Shown piece after piece: positions 26,651-35,382 of a stretch of 64,000 nt of DNA (position 1 is the stretch's first letter; the number at the start of each line of letters is the position of its first letter). A model generated the notes under the pieces. It was not told where the DNA came from. It made no database searches and saw nothing but the letters and a program-made list of their open reading frames with translations. Made by a program: the position numbers and the translations under genes. Source of the DNA: DOZZ01 sp963792655 (GTDB lineage Bacteria > Acidobacteriota > Terriglobia > Bryobacterales > Bryobacteraceae); NCBI GenBank assembly GCA_963792655.1, contig CAWBWU010000005.1, positions 124,001 to 188,000 of the forward strand, given 5' to 3'.

Positions 26651-28503
26651 TCGACGGAAAGCCGCTTATCCTGAACGTGGATGATGACGAGGCTGGTCGT
26701 TATGCCGTTGGCCGCACGTTGCGACAGGCCGGTTTCGAGGTTCAGGATGCCGGCACGGGTCAAGATGGCATCCACTTAGCCATCGCGAACAAGCCCGACC
26801 TGATTCTGCTCGACATTCGTCTCCCTGATATTGATGGATTCGAAGTCTGCCGCCGGATTCGTGCCGCTCCGGACATCGCCGGTACACCGATCATTCAGAT
26901 GTCCGCTTCGTACCTGGACATCAACTCTCACGTGAAGGGACTGGATAGCGGCGCTGACGCTTATCTTACGGAACCTACTGAGCCCTCGATCCTGGTTGCC
27001 ACCGTCAATTCCATGCTGCGTCTGCGGCGCGCTGAGCAGAAGGTCATCAGAGCGGCACAAAGCTGGCAGAGTACATTCGACTCTATTCGCGACGGCATCG
27101 CCGTTCTTGACTTAGACGGCCGCATCGCTCAAAGTAACCCGACTTTCCGCTCGATTAAGGGTACCGAACCCGGCATTGCAGCCGCGTTCGCACGGATGCG
27201 TGTGACCTGCTCCCGGACAGTCGAGGAAGTCAAAATTGGTGACGCTTACTTTGTCATCACTCTTGATCCGACGTTCGGCGAGACAGACAACCTGACAGGC
27301 GCAGTCTGCGTCGTGTCCGATATAACGGAAAAGAAGCGACTCAACGACCAGTTACAGCAGAAGGCACGGCTGGAAAGTATCGGCGTGCTGGCGGGCGGCA
27401 TCGCGCACGATTTCAATAACTTGTTGACGGGAATTCTTGGCAACGCCAGTCTGGTGCTCGACGAACTACCTCGCTCGTCAGAGCTTCGCGTGCTCATGGA
27501 AGAAGTGGTGAAGGCCAGTAAAAGCGCGGCTGATCTGACCAGCCAGATTCTGGCTTACTCAGGCAAGGGGCGGTTTGTGATGAAGAGCCTCGACCTGAAT
27601 GCTATCGCCCAGGATGTACGTTCTTTTGTGAAGCGGTTAGTGCCGCCCCAGGTTGTACTGAGCTTCGAATACCAGCCTGATCTGCCGCTCATTCTTGCTG
27701 ATAAGGGTCAGATCCAGCAGGTAGTCATGAACTTAGTGACCAATGCTGTTGAGTCTTTTCCAAAAGATACGCCGGGTCAAGTACAGGTAAGTACCGATAC
27801 TCTGACGCTAAAAAGCGAGTTCTTCGGCGCAGCAGAAACAAATGCACCGGGCGAATACGTTACGTTGACCGTTTCAGACAACGGCAGCGGGATGGATCAG
27901 CAGACGCTCGATCGAATTTTCGACCCGTTCTTTACTACTAAGTTCACGGGCCGGGGACTCGGGCTCTCCGCTGTGCGCGGCATTGTCCAGGGCCACTCCG
28001 GCGTCCTGCGAGTGAAAAGTCAGCCGGGAGAGGGCACTACTTTTCAAGTTTACCTTCCGGTGGCGGCGCCCCGCTTCGAGCCTGCCCTCCCCGTGCCGGT
28101 AAACGCTGAACCCGTGCGACAGTCTTACACCGTACTGATTGCAGAGGATGAACCCTCGGTGCGGCAGTTCTTGAGCGTAGCTCTGGTCAGGTTTGGCTAC
28201 AGGGTACTCACTGCACACGATGGGCAGGAGGCAGTCGAGATGTTTCGCAAGTACGGCCCCTCCATCGATATCGTCATCATGGACTTCACGATGCCGGTCA
28301 TGAACGGGGAGGAGGCCTCCACGCACCTTTTGGCAATGCGACCCGACGTTCCGATCATCCTATCCAGCGGCTTCAGCCACGAAACCGCCGCCGAACGCTT
28401 CCGAGGCAAACCACTGGCCGGTTTCTTAGGTAAACCGTACACCGTTCAGAGACTCGACGACGTCGTGCGCTCCGCACTCGCCAGAAGAGTAACCGAGAGT
28501 TAA
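26647..28503 (+). CDS. Receiver-PAS-histidine kinase-receiver hybrid protein
   Basis: 618 residues starting at a GTG that overlaps the previous stop by 4 bp. Receiver 1 (1-125) has phospho-acceptor D56 in 'LILLDIRLPDIDGFEVC', but its conserved lysine is replaced ('GADAYLTEP', Glu instead of Lys). A PAS-like segment (about 140-230) is followed by HisKA with H254 in 'LAGGIAHDFNNLLTGILGN', HATPase ('QVVMNLVTNAVESFPKDTPG', 'VSDNGSGMDQQTLDRIFDPF', 'FTGRGLGLSAVRGIVQGHSG') and a C-terminal receiver ('DIVIMDFTMPVMNGEEAS'). It probably acts with the preceding hybrid kinase as the output of the RST module. No DNA-binding domain is present, so the final effector lies elsewhere. Confidence 0.93.
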   Translation: MIDGKPLILNVDDDEAGRYAVGRTLRQAGFEVQDAGTGQDGIHLAIANKPDLILLDIRLPDIDGFEVCRRIRAAPDIAGTPIIQMSASYLDINSHVKGLDSGADAYLTEPTEPSILVATVNSMLRLRRAEQKVIRAAQSWQSTFDSIRDGIAVLDLDGRIAQSNPTFRSIKGTEPGIAAAFARMRVTCSRTVEEVKIGDAYFVITLDPTFGETDNLTGAVCVVSDITEKKRLNDQLQQKARLESIGVLAGGIAHDFNNLLTGILGNASLVLDELPRSSELRVLMEEVVKASKSAADLTSQILAYSGKGRFVMKSLDLNAIAQDVRSFVKRLVPPQVVLSFEYQPDLPLILADKGQIQQVVMNLVTNAVESFPKDTPGQVQVSTDTLTLKSEFFGAAETNAPGEYVTLTVSDNGSGMDQQTLDRIFDPFFTTKFTGRGLGLSAVRGIVQGHSGVLRVKSQPGEGTTFQVYLPVAAPRFEPALPVPVNAEPVRQSYTVLIAEDEPSVRQFLSVALVRFGYRVLTAHDGQEAVEMFRKYGPSIDIVIMDFTMPVMNGEEASTHLLAMRPDVPIILSSGFSHETAAERFRGKPLAGFLGKPYTVQRLDDVVRSALARRVTES

Positions 28504-28505
28504 AG

Positions 28506-28525
28506 GCTGAAAGGGCTCTTTCGGC
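28506..28525. terminator. Hairpin between convergent genes
   Basis: GCTGAAAG-GGCT-CTTTCGGC forms an 8-bp stem with one G-U pair and a four-base loop, right after the kinase stop and 6 bp before the stop of the convergent gene. There is no T-tract, so it is a weak terminator candidate. Confidence 0.4.
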
Positions 28526-28530
28526 TCGTC

Positions 28531-29751
28531 CTACTGCTTCGCCAAAGCGTAACCCAGCGATGCACGCAACCACTCTTCGTTCCCTGCTACATCGGTGCGC
28601 AACTTACTGACAAGCTCAGTGCGTTGCTCATACAGTCGGTACCCTTCACGCTTACGCAGGTACCCGGCTGACTCCGGATGCTTGGCGCGTTCCGCTTCGC
28701 TCATCTGTTCAAAGCGCGCGCGGTTCTCCAGCAGAGCTTTGACGATGATGGGCATCACCATCGAGTAGTCAGCCTGCATGCTCTCGGTCGATTTCAGGTA
28801 AGTGTCTTTATCGACCTTGCCCCAGGTCACCGCTTCCGCAGGAGGACACGAGCTCAATGACCCATCCGTTACCGGGGCCGTCACGATCTGTACATCGAAC
28901 TCGTACCCGCGGACGTCAGGCAACCCCAGGATCTGCCCCAGCGCGGGCTCTGGCTGCAGGTTGTAATTTTTCGGCACGCCGCCGCCCAGGATCAACGTTC
29001 CCAATGCATGCACCGGATTGTCGAAAAGTCCCCAGCGGTGATAGGCGCACGCTTCGAACACCTCGGCATGCAAGTCCAGTTCGAACGCATAGTCTGGCAA
29101 CAGCCCCGCTTCACGCATTGCCCACAGCTTCATCGAGTTCAGGAACACACTTCCATCCGCAGGGGCGCCGACAAACACCGGAATTCCCAAACGGGTGCAG
29201 GTCGCCAGCAGTCCGGGCCGCACCTGATTGCGCCGCTCCTGTTCGGCATAAAACGCGCCCAACAGATAGCGCAATTCGGTGCCGGTCATCTTGCGCTGGA
29301 ATTGTGGCAACTGCAGCATCGCCGTAAGGAAGCGGTCCTGATCGAGCAGCACGTCTTCGTCGAACGCCATGTCGGTCACGCGGATGGTCTTCTCATCGCG
29401 CAGCGCGGCATCGTCTCCGAAAATCGGCACTTCGTGAATGGGATGACCGCCATGCTCATCGAGACTGCGATGGCCGTCGTGATAACAGACAGCGTCGGTC
29501 GTGCTCAGATACGCGACCCAACCGGTTTCGAGCAGCGGAATCAGCCACGCATGGTGCTGTCCCGATACCGTAACAGGACCGGCCACCGCCAGCGTCAGCG
29601 GGCATCCCATGCCAATCGCGCGGTCAAGAATCGTATAAATGCGCCGCAGGTAAGCGCCCCCAAACGCGGGGAAACAGTTGCGCAGAAGATCATCGAGCGA
29701 GGCGCACTCGTCAACGCGTTTGACGTGAACAGTCTGCCGGTTTTGAGCCAT
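28531..29751 (-). CDS. Deoxyhypusine synthase-like protein
   Basis: 406 residues of the deoxyhypusine synthase fold. 'LAVAGPVTVSGQHHAWLIPL', 'YLSTTDAVCYHDGHRSL', 'LGTLILGGGVPKNYNLQPE' and 'PPAEAVTWGKVDKDTYLKS' with the active-site lysine K312 (the SWGK motif of eukaryotic DHS) are present. Bacteria lack eIF5A. Bacterial members of this family are linked to polyamine chemistry such as homospermidine formation from spermidine or putrescine using NAD. That activity is the likely one here but is inferred. It is followed by a small secreted-protein gene, and no other polyamine gene is nearby. Start ATG at 29751; intact. Confidence 0.85.
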   Translation of the reverse strand: MAQNRQTVHVKRVDECASLDDLLRNCFPAFGGAYLRRIYTILDRAIGMGCPLTLAVAGPVTVSGQHHAWLIPLLETGWVAYLSTTDAVCYHDGHRSLDEHGGHPIHEVPIFGDDAALRDEKTIRVTDMAFDEDVLLDQDRFLTAMLQLPQFQRKMTGTELRYLLGAFYAEQERRNQVRPGLLATCTRLGIPVFVGAPADGSVFLNSMKLWAMREAGLLPDYAFELDLHAEVFEACAYHRWGLFDNPVHALGTLILGGGVPKNYNLQPEPALGQILGLPDVRGYEFDVQIVTAPVTDGSLSSCPPAEAVTWGKVDKDTYLKSTESMQADYSMVMPIIVKALLENRARFEQMSEAERAKHPESAGYLRKREGYRLYEQRTELVSKLRTDVAGNEEWLRASLGYALAKQ

Positions 29752-29777
29752 TCAAAACCAGTCTTACACGCGTTCGA

Positions 29778-30548
29778 TTACGGCTTGTAGGCGAAGTCCC
29801 AGATCTGCGGGTCCATCTTGCCGGGCGTGTACTGAATTACGGCGTACTCACCAGGCGTGAGCGGCTTTTGCGGCCAGAGTTTGAAGAGTCCGCTTTCGGT
29901 GAGCTGCTTCTTGAAGATCTCTACTTCGTCCACTTCCTCGACGTACTCTTTCACGACAGGCAAGATGCCAATGCGCTCGGCGATGCGCACGTCATGATGC
30001 GGAGTGAGCTTGATCAGCGCGAAGTGCTCCTCTTTGTCGAGTTGCAGATAGAGGTCGGGGCGTTCCGCTTTGGTGATGTTCAACGAGTGCGGCTGCTCGA
30101 GTTCGACAGTGGCCTTGCCTGGCACGAGCGGCACCGGGACTGCCGCCTTCAGCACCGCGCGGCCTTTGCTCGTGTGGACTTTCGATTCGGCAAGTTTGAA
30201 AATATGCAGCGTGCCGCCTTCGAGCGAATACACCCCCGGGTCTTGCGGGATCTTCATCACTTCATCGTCGAGCGCCCGCTTGGCTTTGTCTTCTTCGGTG
30301 ATGAGCTTCACCTCTTCATCACGCGTCAGTTTGCGCTCCGCGGCTTCGCTTTCGGTGCGTTTCAGGTCGACGAGGTCGAGCGGCATCTCTTCCCAGTCGC
30401 TGCGTTCGACGGTATAGAACTTCACGCGATCGCCTTCGACCTTGTACTCCTTGACCATGTGGAACGTGCCGTCTTTCAGATACAGCTTGAGATTGACAGA
30501 AGCCGCCAGAGTGCCGAGTAGCAGGAGCGCACAGAGCAGAACGCGCAT
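29778..30548 (-). CDS. Secreted protein of unknown function
   Basis: 256 residues with a clear signal peptide ('MRVLLCALLLLGTLAASVN'). The N-terminal mature part 'LKLYLKDGTFHMVKEYKVEG' and 'RVKFYTVERSDWEEMPLDLV' forms a short beta unit seen in many acidobacterial exported proteins that read 'xLKDGxxxxVxxYxVxGDRVxFYS'. A charged helical linker follows (about 60-95), then a beta-rich C-terminal domain. No catalytic motif is recognised. It is transcribed in the same direction as the deoxyhypusine-synthase-like gene, 26 bp upstream of it, so the two probably share a promoter. Confidence 0.75.
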   Translation of the reverse strand: MRVLLCALLLLGTLAASVNLKLYLKDGTFHMVKEYKVEGDRVKFYTVERSDWEEMPLDLVDLKRTESEAAERKLTRDEEVKLITEEDKAKRALDDEVMKIPQDPGVYSLEGGTLHIFKLAESKVHTSKGRAVLKAAVPVPLVPGKATVELEQPHSLNITKAERPDLYLQLDKEEHFALIKLTPHHDVRIAERIGILPVVKEYVEEVDEVEIFKKQLTESGLFKLWPQKPLTPGEYAVIQYTPGKMDPQIWDFAYKP

Positions 30549-30625
30549 TGATCTGATTGTAATCCGCGTGAGCGTGCGGATCAGAACGGCGCACCGGCAC
30601 GCTCACGTGTTTTAATCTTGAACGG

Positions 30626-31597
30626 ATGCTCTACCGCAAACTTGGCAGGACGAACTTCGAAGTCAGCGAAATCGGATACGGTGCTTGGGGAATCGGCGGC
30701 AAGCAGTGGCTCGGCGCTTCCGATCAAGGCTCACTAAAAGCAATTGAGCTGGCGGTCGAGCGCGGAGTTAACTTCTTCGACACGGCGCTTGCCTATAACG
30801 AAGGTCACAGCGAGCGCCTGCTCGCGCGCGTGCTGGAACGCGCGCCGCGTCAGGTCTACATCGCGACGAAGGTGCCGCCGAAGAATCAATTGTGGCCGGC
30901 TCGCCCCGGCATCGGCATCCAGGATGTGTTTCCCTACGATCACATTATGGAGTCGACGGAGCGCAGCTTACGTCATCTGCGCCGCGACACGCTCGACCTG
31001 CAACAGTTGCACGTGTGGAATCCCGAGTGGATCGGCAACGATGAATGGAAGCGCGCTTTCGAAGATCTGAAAAAGTCGGGAAAGGCCCGCTTCGTCGGTG
31101 TGTCGATCAACGACCATCAGCCTGATAGCGCGATCGACCTCATCAAGACCGGCCTCATCGATACCGTGCAGGTGATCTACAACATCTTCGATCAGTCGGC
31201 CGAACGCAACCTGCTGCCGTTGTGCAAAGAGAAGAACATCGGCGTGATCGCGCGGGTACCTTTCGACGAAGGCGCTCTGACCGGCAACATCACCGAAGAG
31301 ACAACGTTCCCCGAAGGTGACTTCCGCGCCGAGTATTTCAAGGGCGACCGCAAGCGCCAAGTGGTCGAGCATGTCGAGGCGCTCTGCGAAGAGCTGGGTA
31401 CGAGGCCTGACGGGCTCGCGTCGCTCGCACTTCGCTTCTGCATCTCGCACCCCGCAGTGTCGACCGTGATCCCGGGCATGCGCTCAGTAAACAGCGTCGA
31501 TGAAAACACGACGGCGCCCGGGCTGGGGCCGCTTCCGCCGCACGTGCTCGAGATTATGCGACGGCACGGCTGGGATCGAAACTTCTACTCCGCCTAG
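30626..31597 (+). CDS. Aldo/keto reductase
   Basis: 323 residues starting 'MLYRKLGRTNFEVSEIGYGA'. The catalytic tetrad is complete: D52 and Y57 in 'FFDTALAYNEGHSE', K82 in 'IATKVPP' and H129 in 'LDLQQLHVW'. The C-terminal NADPH-binding 'VIPGMRSVNSVDENTTA' is typical of the AKR superfamily. It reduces aldehydes or ketones with NADPH in the cytoplasm. The closest type is the bacterial group annotated as general oxidoreductases or sugar/voltage-channel-beta-like AKRs; the substrate is unknown. The stop overlaps the stop of the convergent recA by 4 bp. Confidence 0.92.
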   Translation: MLYRKLGRTNFEVSEIGYGAWGIGGKQWLGASDQGSLKAIELAVERGVNFFDTALAYNEGHSERLLARVLERAPRQVYIATKVPPKNQLWPARPGIGIQDVFPYDHIMESTERSLRHLRRDTLDLQQLHVWNPEWIGNDEWKRAFEDLKKSGKARFVGVSINDHQPDSAIDLIKTGLIDTVQVIYNIFDQSAERNLLPLCKEKNIGVIARVPFDEGALTGNITEETTFPEGDFRAEYFKGDRKRQVVEHVEALCEELGTRPDGLASLALRFCISHPAVSTVIPGMRSVNSVDENTTAPGLGPLPPHVLEIMRRHGWDRNFYSA

Positions 31598-32598
31598 GGA
31601 CGCAGAATATTCAGGTGCAGCACGCCGCGAAGCTCGCTATCGAGCTTCATGGTGAGGTCGGGGTTGCTCTTCAGGAACAAGCGCGCGTTTTCCCTACCCT
31701 GCCCGATTCGCTCGCCCTTATAGCTGAACCATGAGCCGCTTTTGTCGACCAGGTTCTGAGTAACGGCGGTGTCGAGCAGATCGGCTTCGCGTGACGTTCC
31801 TTCGCCATACAGAATGTCGAACTCGGCTTCGCGAAACGGCGAGGCAACTTTGTTCTTCACGATCTTCACGCGGGTGCGGTTGCCGATGGTCTTCTCGCCA
31901 TCTTTGATTGCGCCCGTGCGGCGAATCTCAGCGCGCACCGAGGCATAGAATTTCAATGCGCGTCCTCCGGTGGTCGTCTCCGGATTACCGAACATCACAC
32001 CGATCTTTTCGCGAACCTGGTTGATGAACACCAGCAGCGTATTGGTGCGCGAAACCATTCCGGTGAGCTTACGCAAAGCTTGTGACATCAGGCGCGCGTG
32101 CAATCCCATGTGGCTGTCGCCCATCTCGCCTTCGAGTTCCGCCTTGGGCACCAGCGCCGCGACCGAGTCGACCACAATCACATCGAGCGCGCCGGACTGC
32201 ACGAGCGCGGCCACGATTTCAAGCGCCTGCTCACCGTTGTCGGGCTGAGAGACAAGCAACGCATCGACGTCAACGCCCAGCTTCTTCGCATAAGTCGGAT
32301 CGAGCGCGTGCTCCGCATCGATGAACGCGGCGGTGCCTCCGAGCTTCTGGGCCTCCGCAATGACCTGCAGCGTGATCGTCGTTTTGCCAGATGATTCCGG
32401 TCCGTAGATTTCAACGACACGGCCGCGCGGGAAACCGCCAACACCGAGAGCATTGTCGATCGAAATGGTGCCGGATGAGATGACCGACACCGGTTCTACC
32501 GCTCCCCCGCCCATGCGGATGACCGCCCCTTTTCCAAACTGCTTGTCCATCTGAACCAATGCCAAATCGATGGCGCGCTGCCGCTCGCGGATTTCCAT
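31594..32598 (-). CDS. recA: Recombinase RecA
   Basis: 334 residues, full length. Walker A is 'EIYGPESSGKTTITLQVI', Walker B 'LDVIVVDSVAALVPKAELEG', loop L1 'EMGDSHMGLHARLMSQALRK' and loop L2 'NQVREKIGVMFGNPETTTGG'. It forms filaments on single-stranded DNA for strand exchange and for LexA cleavage. The start at 32598 ('MEIRERQRAIDLALVQMDKQ') fits the family and is preceded by AGAGG; the frame is open seven codons further. The 81-bp divergent spacer to the HAD gene at 32680 was checked and I saw no LexA-type box that I could call with confidence. Confidence 0.97.
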   Translation of the reverse strand: MEIRERQRAIDLALVQMDKQFGKGAVIRMGGGAVEPVSVISSGTISIDNALGVGGFPRGRVVEIYGPESSGKTTITLQVIAEAQKLGGTAAFIDAEHALDPTYAKKLGVDVDALLVSQPDNGEQALEIVAALVQSGALDVIVVDSVAALVPKAELEGEMGDSHMGLHARLMSQALRKLTGMVSRTNTLLVFINQVREKIGVMFGNPETTTGGRALKFYASVRAEIRRTGAIKDGEKTIGNRTRVKIVKNKVASPFREAEFDILYGEGTSREADLLDTAVTQNLVDKSGSWFSYKGERIGQGRENARLFLKSNPDLTMKLDSELRGVLHLNILRP

Positions 32599-32679
32599 AG
32601 TTATGCCTCTGCGGTGCATAGTGGCAACCGCGCTCCAGATTTCTCAACTGTGTTAACGTTCATCGGTGGACGTGCCCCG

Positions 32680-33339
32680 ATGACAACCGCATTTCTCTTC
32701 GACGTCGATAACACGCTGCTCGACCACGACCGCGTCACTGCTGACATGCGGCGCTATCTGGACGCGGCTATCGGCGCGGACCGCTCGAAAATTTATTGGG
32801 AACTGTTTGAAAAGCTGCGGAACGAGTTGGGCTATGCCGACTATCTGGGAGCGCTCCAGGCCTACCGCCAGCGATTCCTAGATGAACCCTCGCTGCTCCA
32901 GGTCTCTCAATTTCTGCTGCTCTATCCCTTCGCCAATCGACTGTTCCCGGGTTCTCTGGATGCAGTGGAGTATGCCAAGAAAGCGGGAACCGCCGCGATC
33001 CTGTCTGACGGCGACGTGATCTTTCAGCCGCAGAAAGTGTATCGTTCCGGTCTGTTCGAAGTCTTTGACGGCAACGTACTGATCTACATCCACAAAGAGC
33101 AGGAACTTGCGAGCGTGGAGCAGCGCGTGCCGGCCGATCACTACGTGATGATCGACGACAAGCTACGCATCCTGGACGCGATGAAAAAAGGCTGGGGGAA
33201 ACGCCTGACGACGATTTTTGTTCGCCAGGGCCACTACGCTCTCGATCCGAAAGCGATCGAGGGATACCCGCCGGCTGACTACACGCTCGAGCGCATCGCA
33301 GATTTCAACGCGCTCGACTTGAGTGCGCTTCGTTCCTGA
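32680..33339 (+). CDS. HAD-superfamily hydrolase
   Basis: 219 residues. HAD motif I is 'FLFDVDNTLLDHDR' with nucleophile D8 and acid D10, motif II is in 'AAILSDGDVIF', and the late acidic motif is 'DHYVMIDDKLRILDAMKKGW'. The all-helical cap (about 15-95) is of the C1 type. It is a cytoplasmic phosphatase of unknown substrate. The start at 32680 begins directly with the motif I strand; the frame is open upstream to 32614, which would overlap the recA start region and add unrelated residues. It is divergent from recA. Confidence 0.88.
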   Translation: MTTAFLFDVDNTLLDHDRVTADMRRYLDAAIGADRSKIYWELFEKLRNELGYADYLGALQAYRQRFLDEPSLLQVSQFLLLYPFANRLFPGSLDAVEYAKKAGTAAILSDGDVIFQPQKVYRSGLFEVFDGNVLIYIHKEQELASVEQRVPADHYVMIDDKLRILDAMKKGWGKRLTTIFVRQGHYALDPKAIEGYPPADYTLERIADFNALDLSALRS

Positions 33340-33393
33340 AGCGGTTCGGGTATGCTGACTGGGTATGGTTTCTGAGAGCGAAGGAGCGGCGTT

Positions 33394-33963
33394 TTGAATT
33401 TGCTTGATATCGGAATCGCGCTCATTCTGCTGCTCTCGGTTATCACCAGTTTCCGCTCGGGCTTCTCGCGCGAAATCATCGGCCTGGTGGCCGTGGTCGT
33501 CGCGGCGATTTGCGGCTTGTGGTTCTACGGTTTGGCGGGCGCATGGCTCCAGCCGTATGTCAGTTCTGTGCAGGTGGCCAATTTCGCCGGGTTCGTGCTG
33601 GTCTTTCTCGGCGTGATGCTGTGTGGCGCGCTGGCCGGAGTAATTGTGAGCCGAGTCCTGCGCACGGTCGGGCTTAGCTGGTTTGATCGGCTTTTGGGCG
33701 CTGCATTCGGTTTGGTTCGCGGTATCCTGATCTGCGTCGTCCTGGTGATGGCGCTCGTGGCGTTTGCACCCGGCCGAGCTGGCGGCGGTCCGCCCTCGTC
33801 AGTCGTATCATCGCGTTTGGCTCCCCACGTTATTGAGGCGTCCCGCATCATTGTGGCGGCCGCTCCGCGCGAGATGAAAGACGGTTTCCGGTCCCATTAC
33901 GATCAGGTCCGGCGTGCCTGGGACCATGCTTTAGGTCGCGAGGGCACATCCCGCGATTTGTAG
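33394..33963 (+). CDS. CvpA family membrane protein
   Basis: 189 residues starting at a TTG at 33394, with GAAGGAG about 10 bases upstream. Four transmembrane helices carry the CvpA pattern 'LLDIGIALILLLSVITSFRS' and 'GFSREIIGLVAVVVAAICG', then 'DRLLGAAFGLVRGILIC'. The C-terminal 60 residues are hydrophilic and probably cytoplasmic. CvpA proteins influence envelope homeostasis, biofilm and colicin V phenotypes in other bacteria; the molecular role is unsettled. It lies upstream of the Fis-like gene in a plus-strand run. Confidence 0.88.
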   Translation: MNLLDIGIALILLLSVITSFRSGFSREIIGLVAVVVAAICGLWFYGLAGAWLQPYVSSVQVANFAGFVLVFLGVMLCGALAGVIVSRVLRTVGLSWFDRLLGAAFGLVRGILICVVLVMALVAFAPGRAGGGPPSSVVSSRLAPHVIEASRIIVAAAPREMKDGFRSHYDQVRRAWDHALGREGTSRDL

Positions 33964-33992
33964 TTAAAAACGAAGAAAGCTGCACGTAGAAG

Positions 33993-34256
33993 ATGAAAGC
34001 GAACCTTGCGGAACTAGTGGACTATTTAGTCGCCAACGACATTTTTATGGAGGAGGCAGTCGAACTGCTCGAACGGATGCTGATCGAGCGAACGCTCGAG
34101 AAGACCGGCGGGAACCAGTTGCAGGCTGCCAAGCTGCTGGGAATCCATCGCAATACGCTCCGTCGCAAGGTCGAAAGCTTCCAGGCTCAGCCGAAGCGCA
34201 CGCAGGCAAAGCCACCCGCGCGAGCGGGACGTGTGGTCAAGAGGCGCGCCTCCTGA
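33993..34256 (+). CDS. Small Fis-type helix-turn-helix protein
   Basis: 87 residues. An N-terminal helical pair 'LAELVDYLVANDIFMEEAVE' leads into a Fis/NtrC-C-terminal HTH: 'ERTLEKTGGNQLQAAKLLGI' then 'HRNTLRRKVE'. It ends in a basic, Lys/Arg-rich tail. The HTH_8 domain normally sits at the end of sigma54 activators or in Fis; here it stands alone with no AAA+ domain, so it is a DNA-bending or architectural regulator and cannot act as an enhancer-binding ATPase. It is 5 bp upstream of the phosphoglycolate phosphatase gene and probably cotranscribed with it. Confidence 0.88.
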   Translation: MKANLAELVDYLVANDIFMEEAVELLERMLIERTLEKTGGNQLQAAKLLGIHRNTLRRKVESFQAQPKRTQAKPPARAGRVVKRRAS

Positions 34257-34261
34257 CGTCC

Positions 34262-34903
34262 GTGCCATCGCTGCTGATCTTTGATCTGGACGGCACATTG
34301 ATCGATTCGCGTCTCGATCTTTCGCATTCGGTGAACGCGATGCTGGCGCATATGAAGCGCGAGCCTCTGTCGCCTGAGGTCGTTTCGTCCTATGTCGGCA
34401 ACGGCGCGCCGGTGCTGGTGAAACGCGCTCTGGGCGATACTGCCAGCGCAGACGATGTGCAGCGCGCGCTCGAGTTCTTCCTGGCCTACTACGCGGATCA
34501 TAAACTGGACTACACCACGCTTTACGATGGCGTAGCCGAAGCGCTCGCGCAGTTCCATCAGTCAGGCGACGTGTTGGGCGTGCTGACCAATAAGCCGGTG
34601 CGCATCAGTAACGCAATACTGGAGGGGCTCGGATTGTCCCACTTGTTCTTCCGCGTGTACGGCGGGAACAGCTTCGAGCAGAAGAAGCCCCATGCGATCG
34701 GTATTGAGACACTGATGCAGGAATCCGGTATCGGACCGGAACGTACCGTAATGGTTGGCGACAGTTCGGTCGATGTGCAGACAGCACGCAACGCAGGCGT
34801 GCGCTGTTGCGGCGTGACTTACGGGTTTCAGCCGGAGACCTTTGCCGATCATCCGCCCGATATCCTGGTGGACCGGCTGGTCGAGTTAGCAAAACACCTA
34901 TGA
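34262..34903 (+). CDS. gph: Phosphoglycolate phosphatase-like HAD hydrolase
   Basis: 213 residues starting at a GTG. HAD motif I is 'LLIFDLDGTLIDSRLDLSHS', motif II 'LGVLTNKPVRI', the lysine lies in 'FEQKKPHAIGIETLMQE' and motif III/IV is 'TVMVGDSSVDVQTARNAGVR'. The cap domain and 'GVTYGFQPE' ending resemble Gph, which dephosphorylates 2-phosphoglycolate arising from DNA 3'-end repair or photorespiration-type chemistry. The substrate is inferred from family. It overlaps the HIT gene by 4 bp (ATGA). Confidence 0.88.
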   Translation: MPSLLIFDLDGTLIDSRLDLSHSVNAMLAHMKREPLSPEVVSSYVGNGAPVLVKRALGDTASADDVQRALEFFLAYYADHKLDYTTLYDGVAEALAQFHQSGDVLGVLTNKPVRISNAILEGLGLSHLFFRVYGGNSFEQKKPHAIGIETLMQESGIGPERTVMVGDSSVDVQTARNAGVRCCGVTYGFQPETFADHPPDILVDRLVELAKHL

Positions 34904-35313
34904 GCGATTGCATCTTTTGCCGCATCATCAGCGGCGAAATCCCAGCGGACACTGTGTACAGCGACAAGCACGTTGTCGTGTTTCTGGATGCCAAGCCGCT
35001 GTTTCCGGGTCATGTCTTGATCGTGCCCCGAGTTCACTACGAGACACTGACCGATCTGCCGCGTGAACTACTCGAACCGGTTTATGGATGCGTGCAGCGC
35101 GTCGCGACCGTGATGGAAACGGCTCTTGGCGCGGAAGGCAGCTTCACTTGCAATAACAACAAGATCAGCCAGACCGTTGCCCACCTTCACATCCATGTAA
35201 TCCCCCGCAAAAAGGGCGACGGGATGAGCGGCTTTTTCTGGCCGCGTCATGGATACACTGGCGACGCACACCGGGCCGAAGTTGTCGAGGCACTGCGGAA
35301 AGCGCTGGCCTGA
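34900..35313 (+). CDS. HIT family nucleotide-binding hydrolase
   Basis: 137 residues. The N-terminal 'SDCIFCRIISGEIPADTVYS' carries the CxxC zinc-type pair found in bacterial HIT/Hint-like proteins. The histidine triad is 'VAHLHIHVIPR' with the central His as nucleophile. It hydrolyses AMP- or other nucleotide-linked substrates such as diadenosine polyphosphates. The start ATG at 34900 overlaps the stop of the preceding phosphatase; a longer frame to 34807 would overlap that gene heavily and is rejected. Confidence 0.93.
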   Translation: MSDCIFCRIISGEIPADTVYSDKHVVVFLDAKPLFPGHVLIVPRVHYETLTDLPRELLEPVYGCVQRVATVMETALGAEGSFTCNNNKISQTVAHLHIHVIPRKKGDGMSGFFWPRHGYTGDAHRAEVVEALRKALA

Positions 35314-35382
35314 AGTCCGCGCGTTAAAAAGCACCTAGCGCCTCTCAAGTTTTCCACCCATCCCGCCGATGAACCAGCAGCA

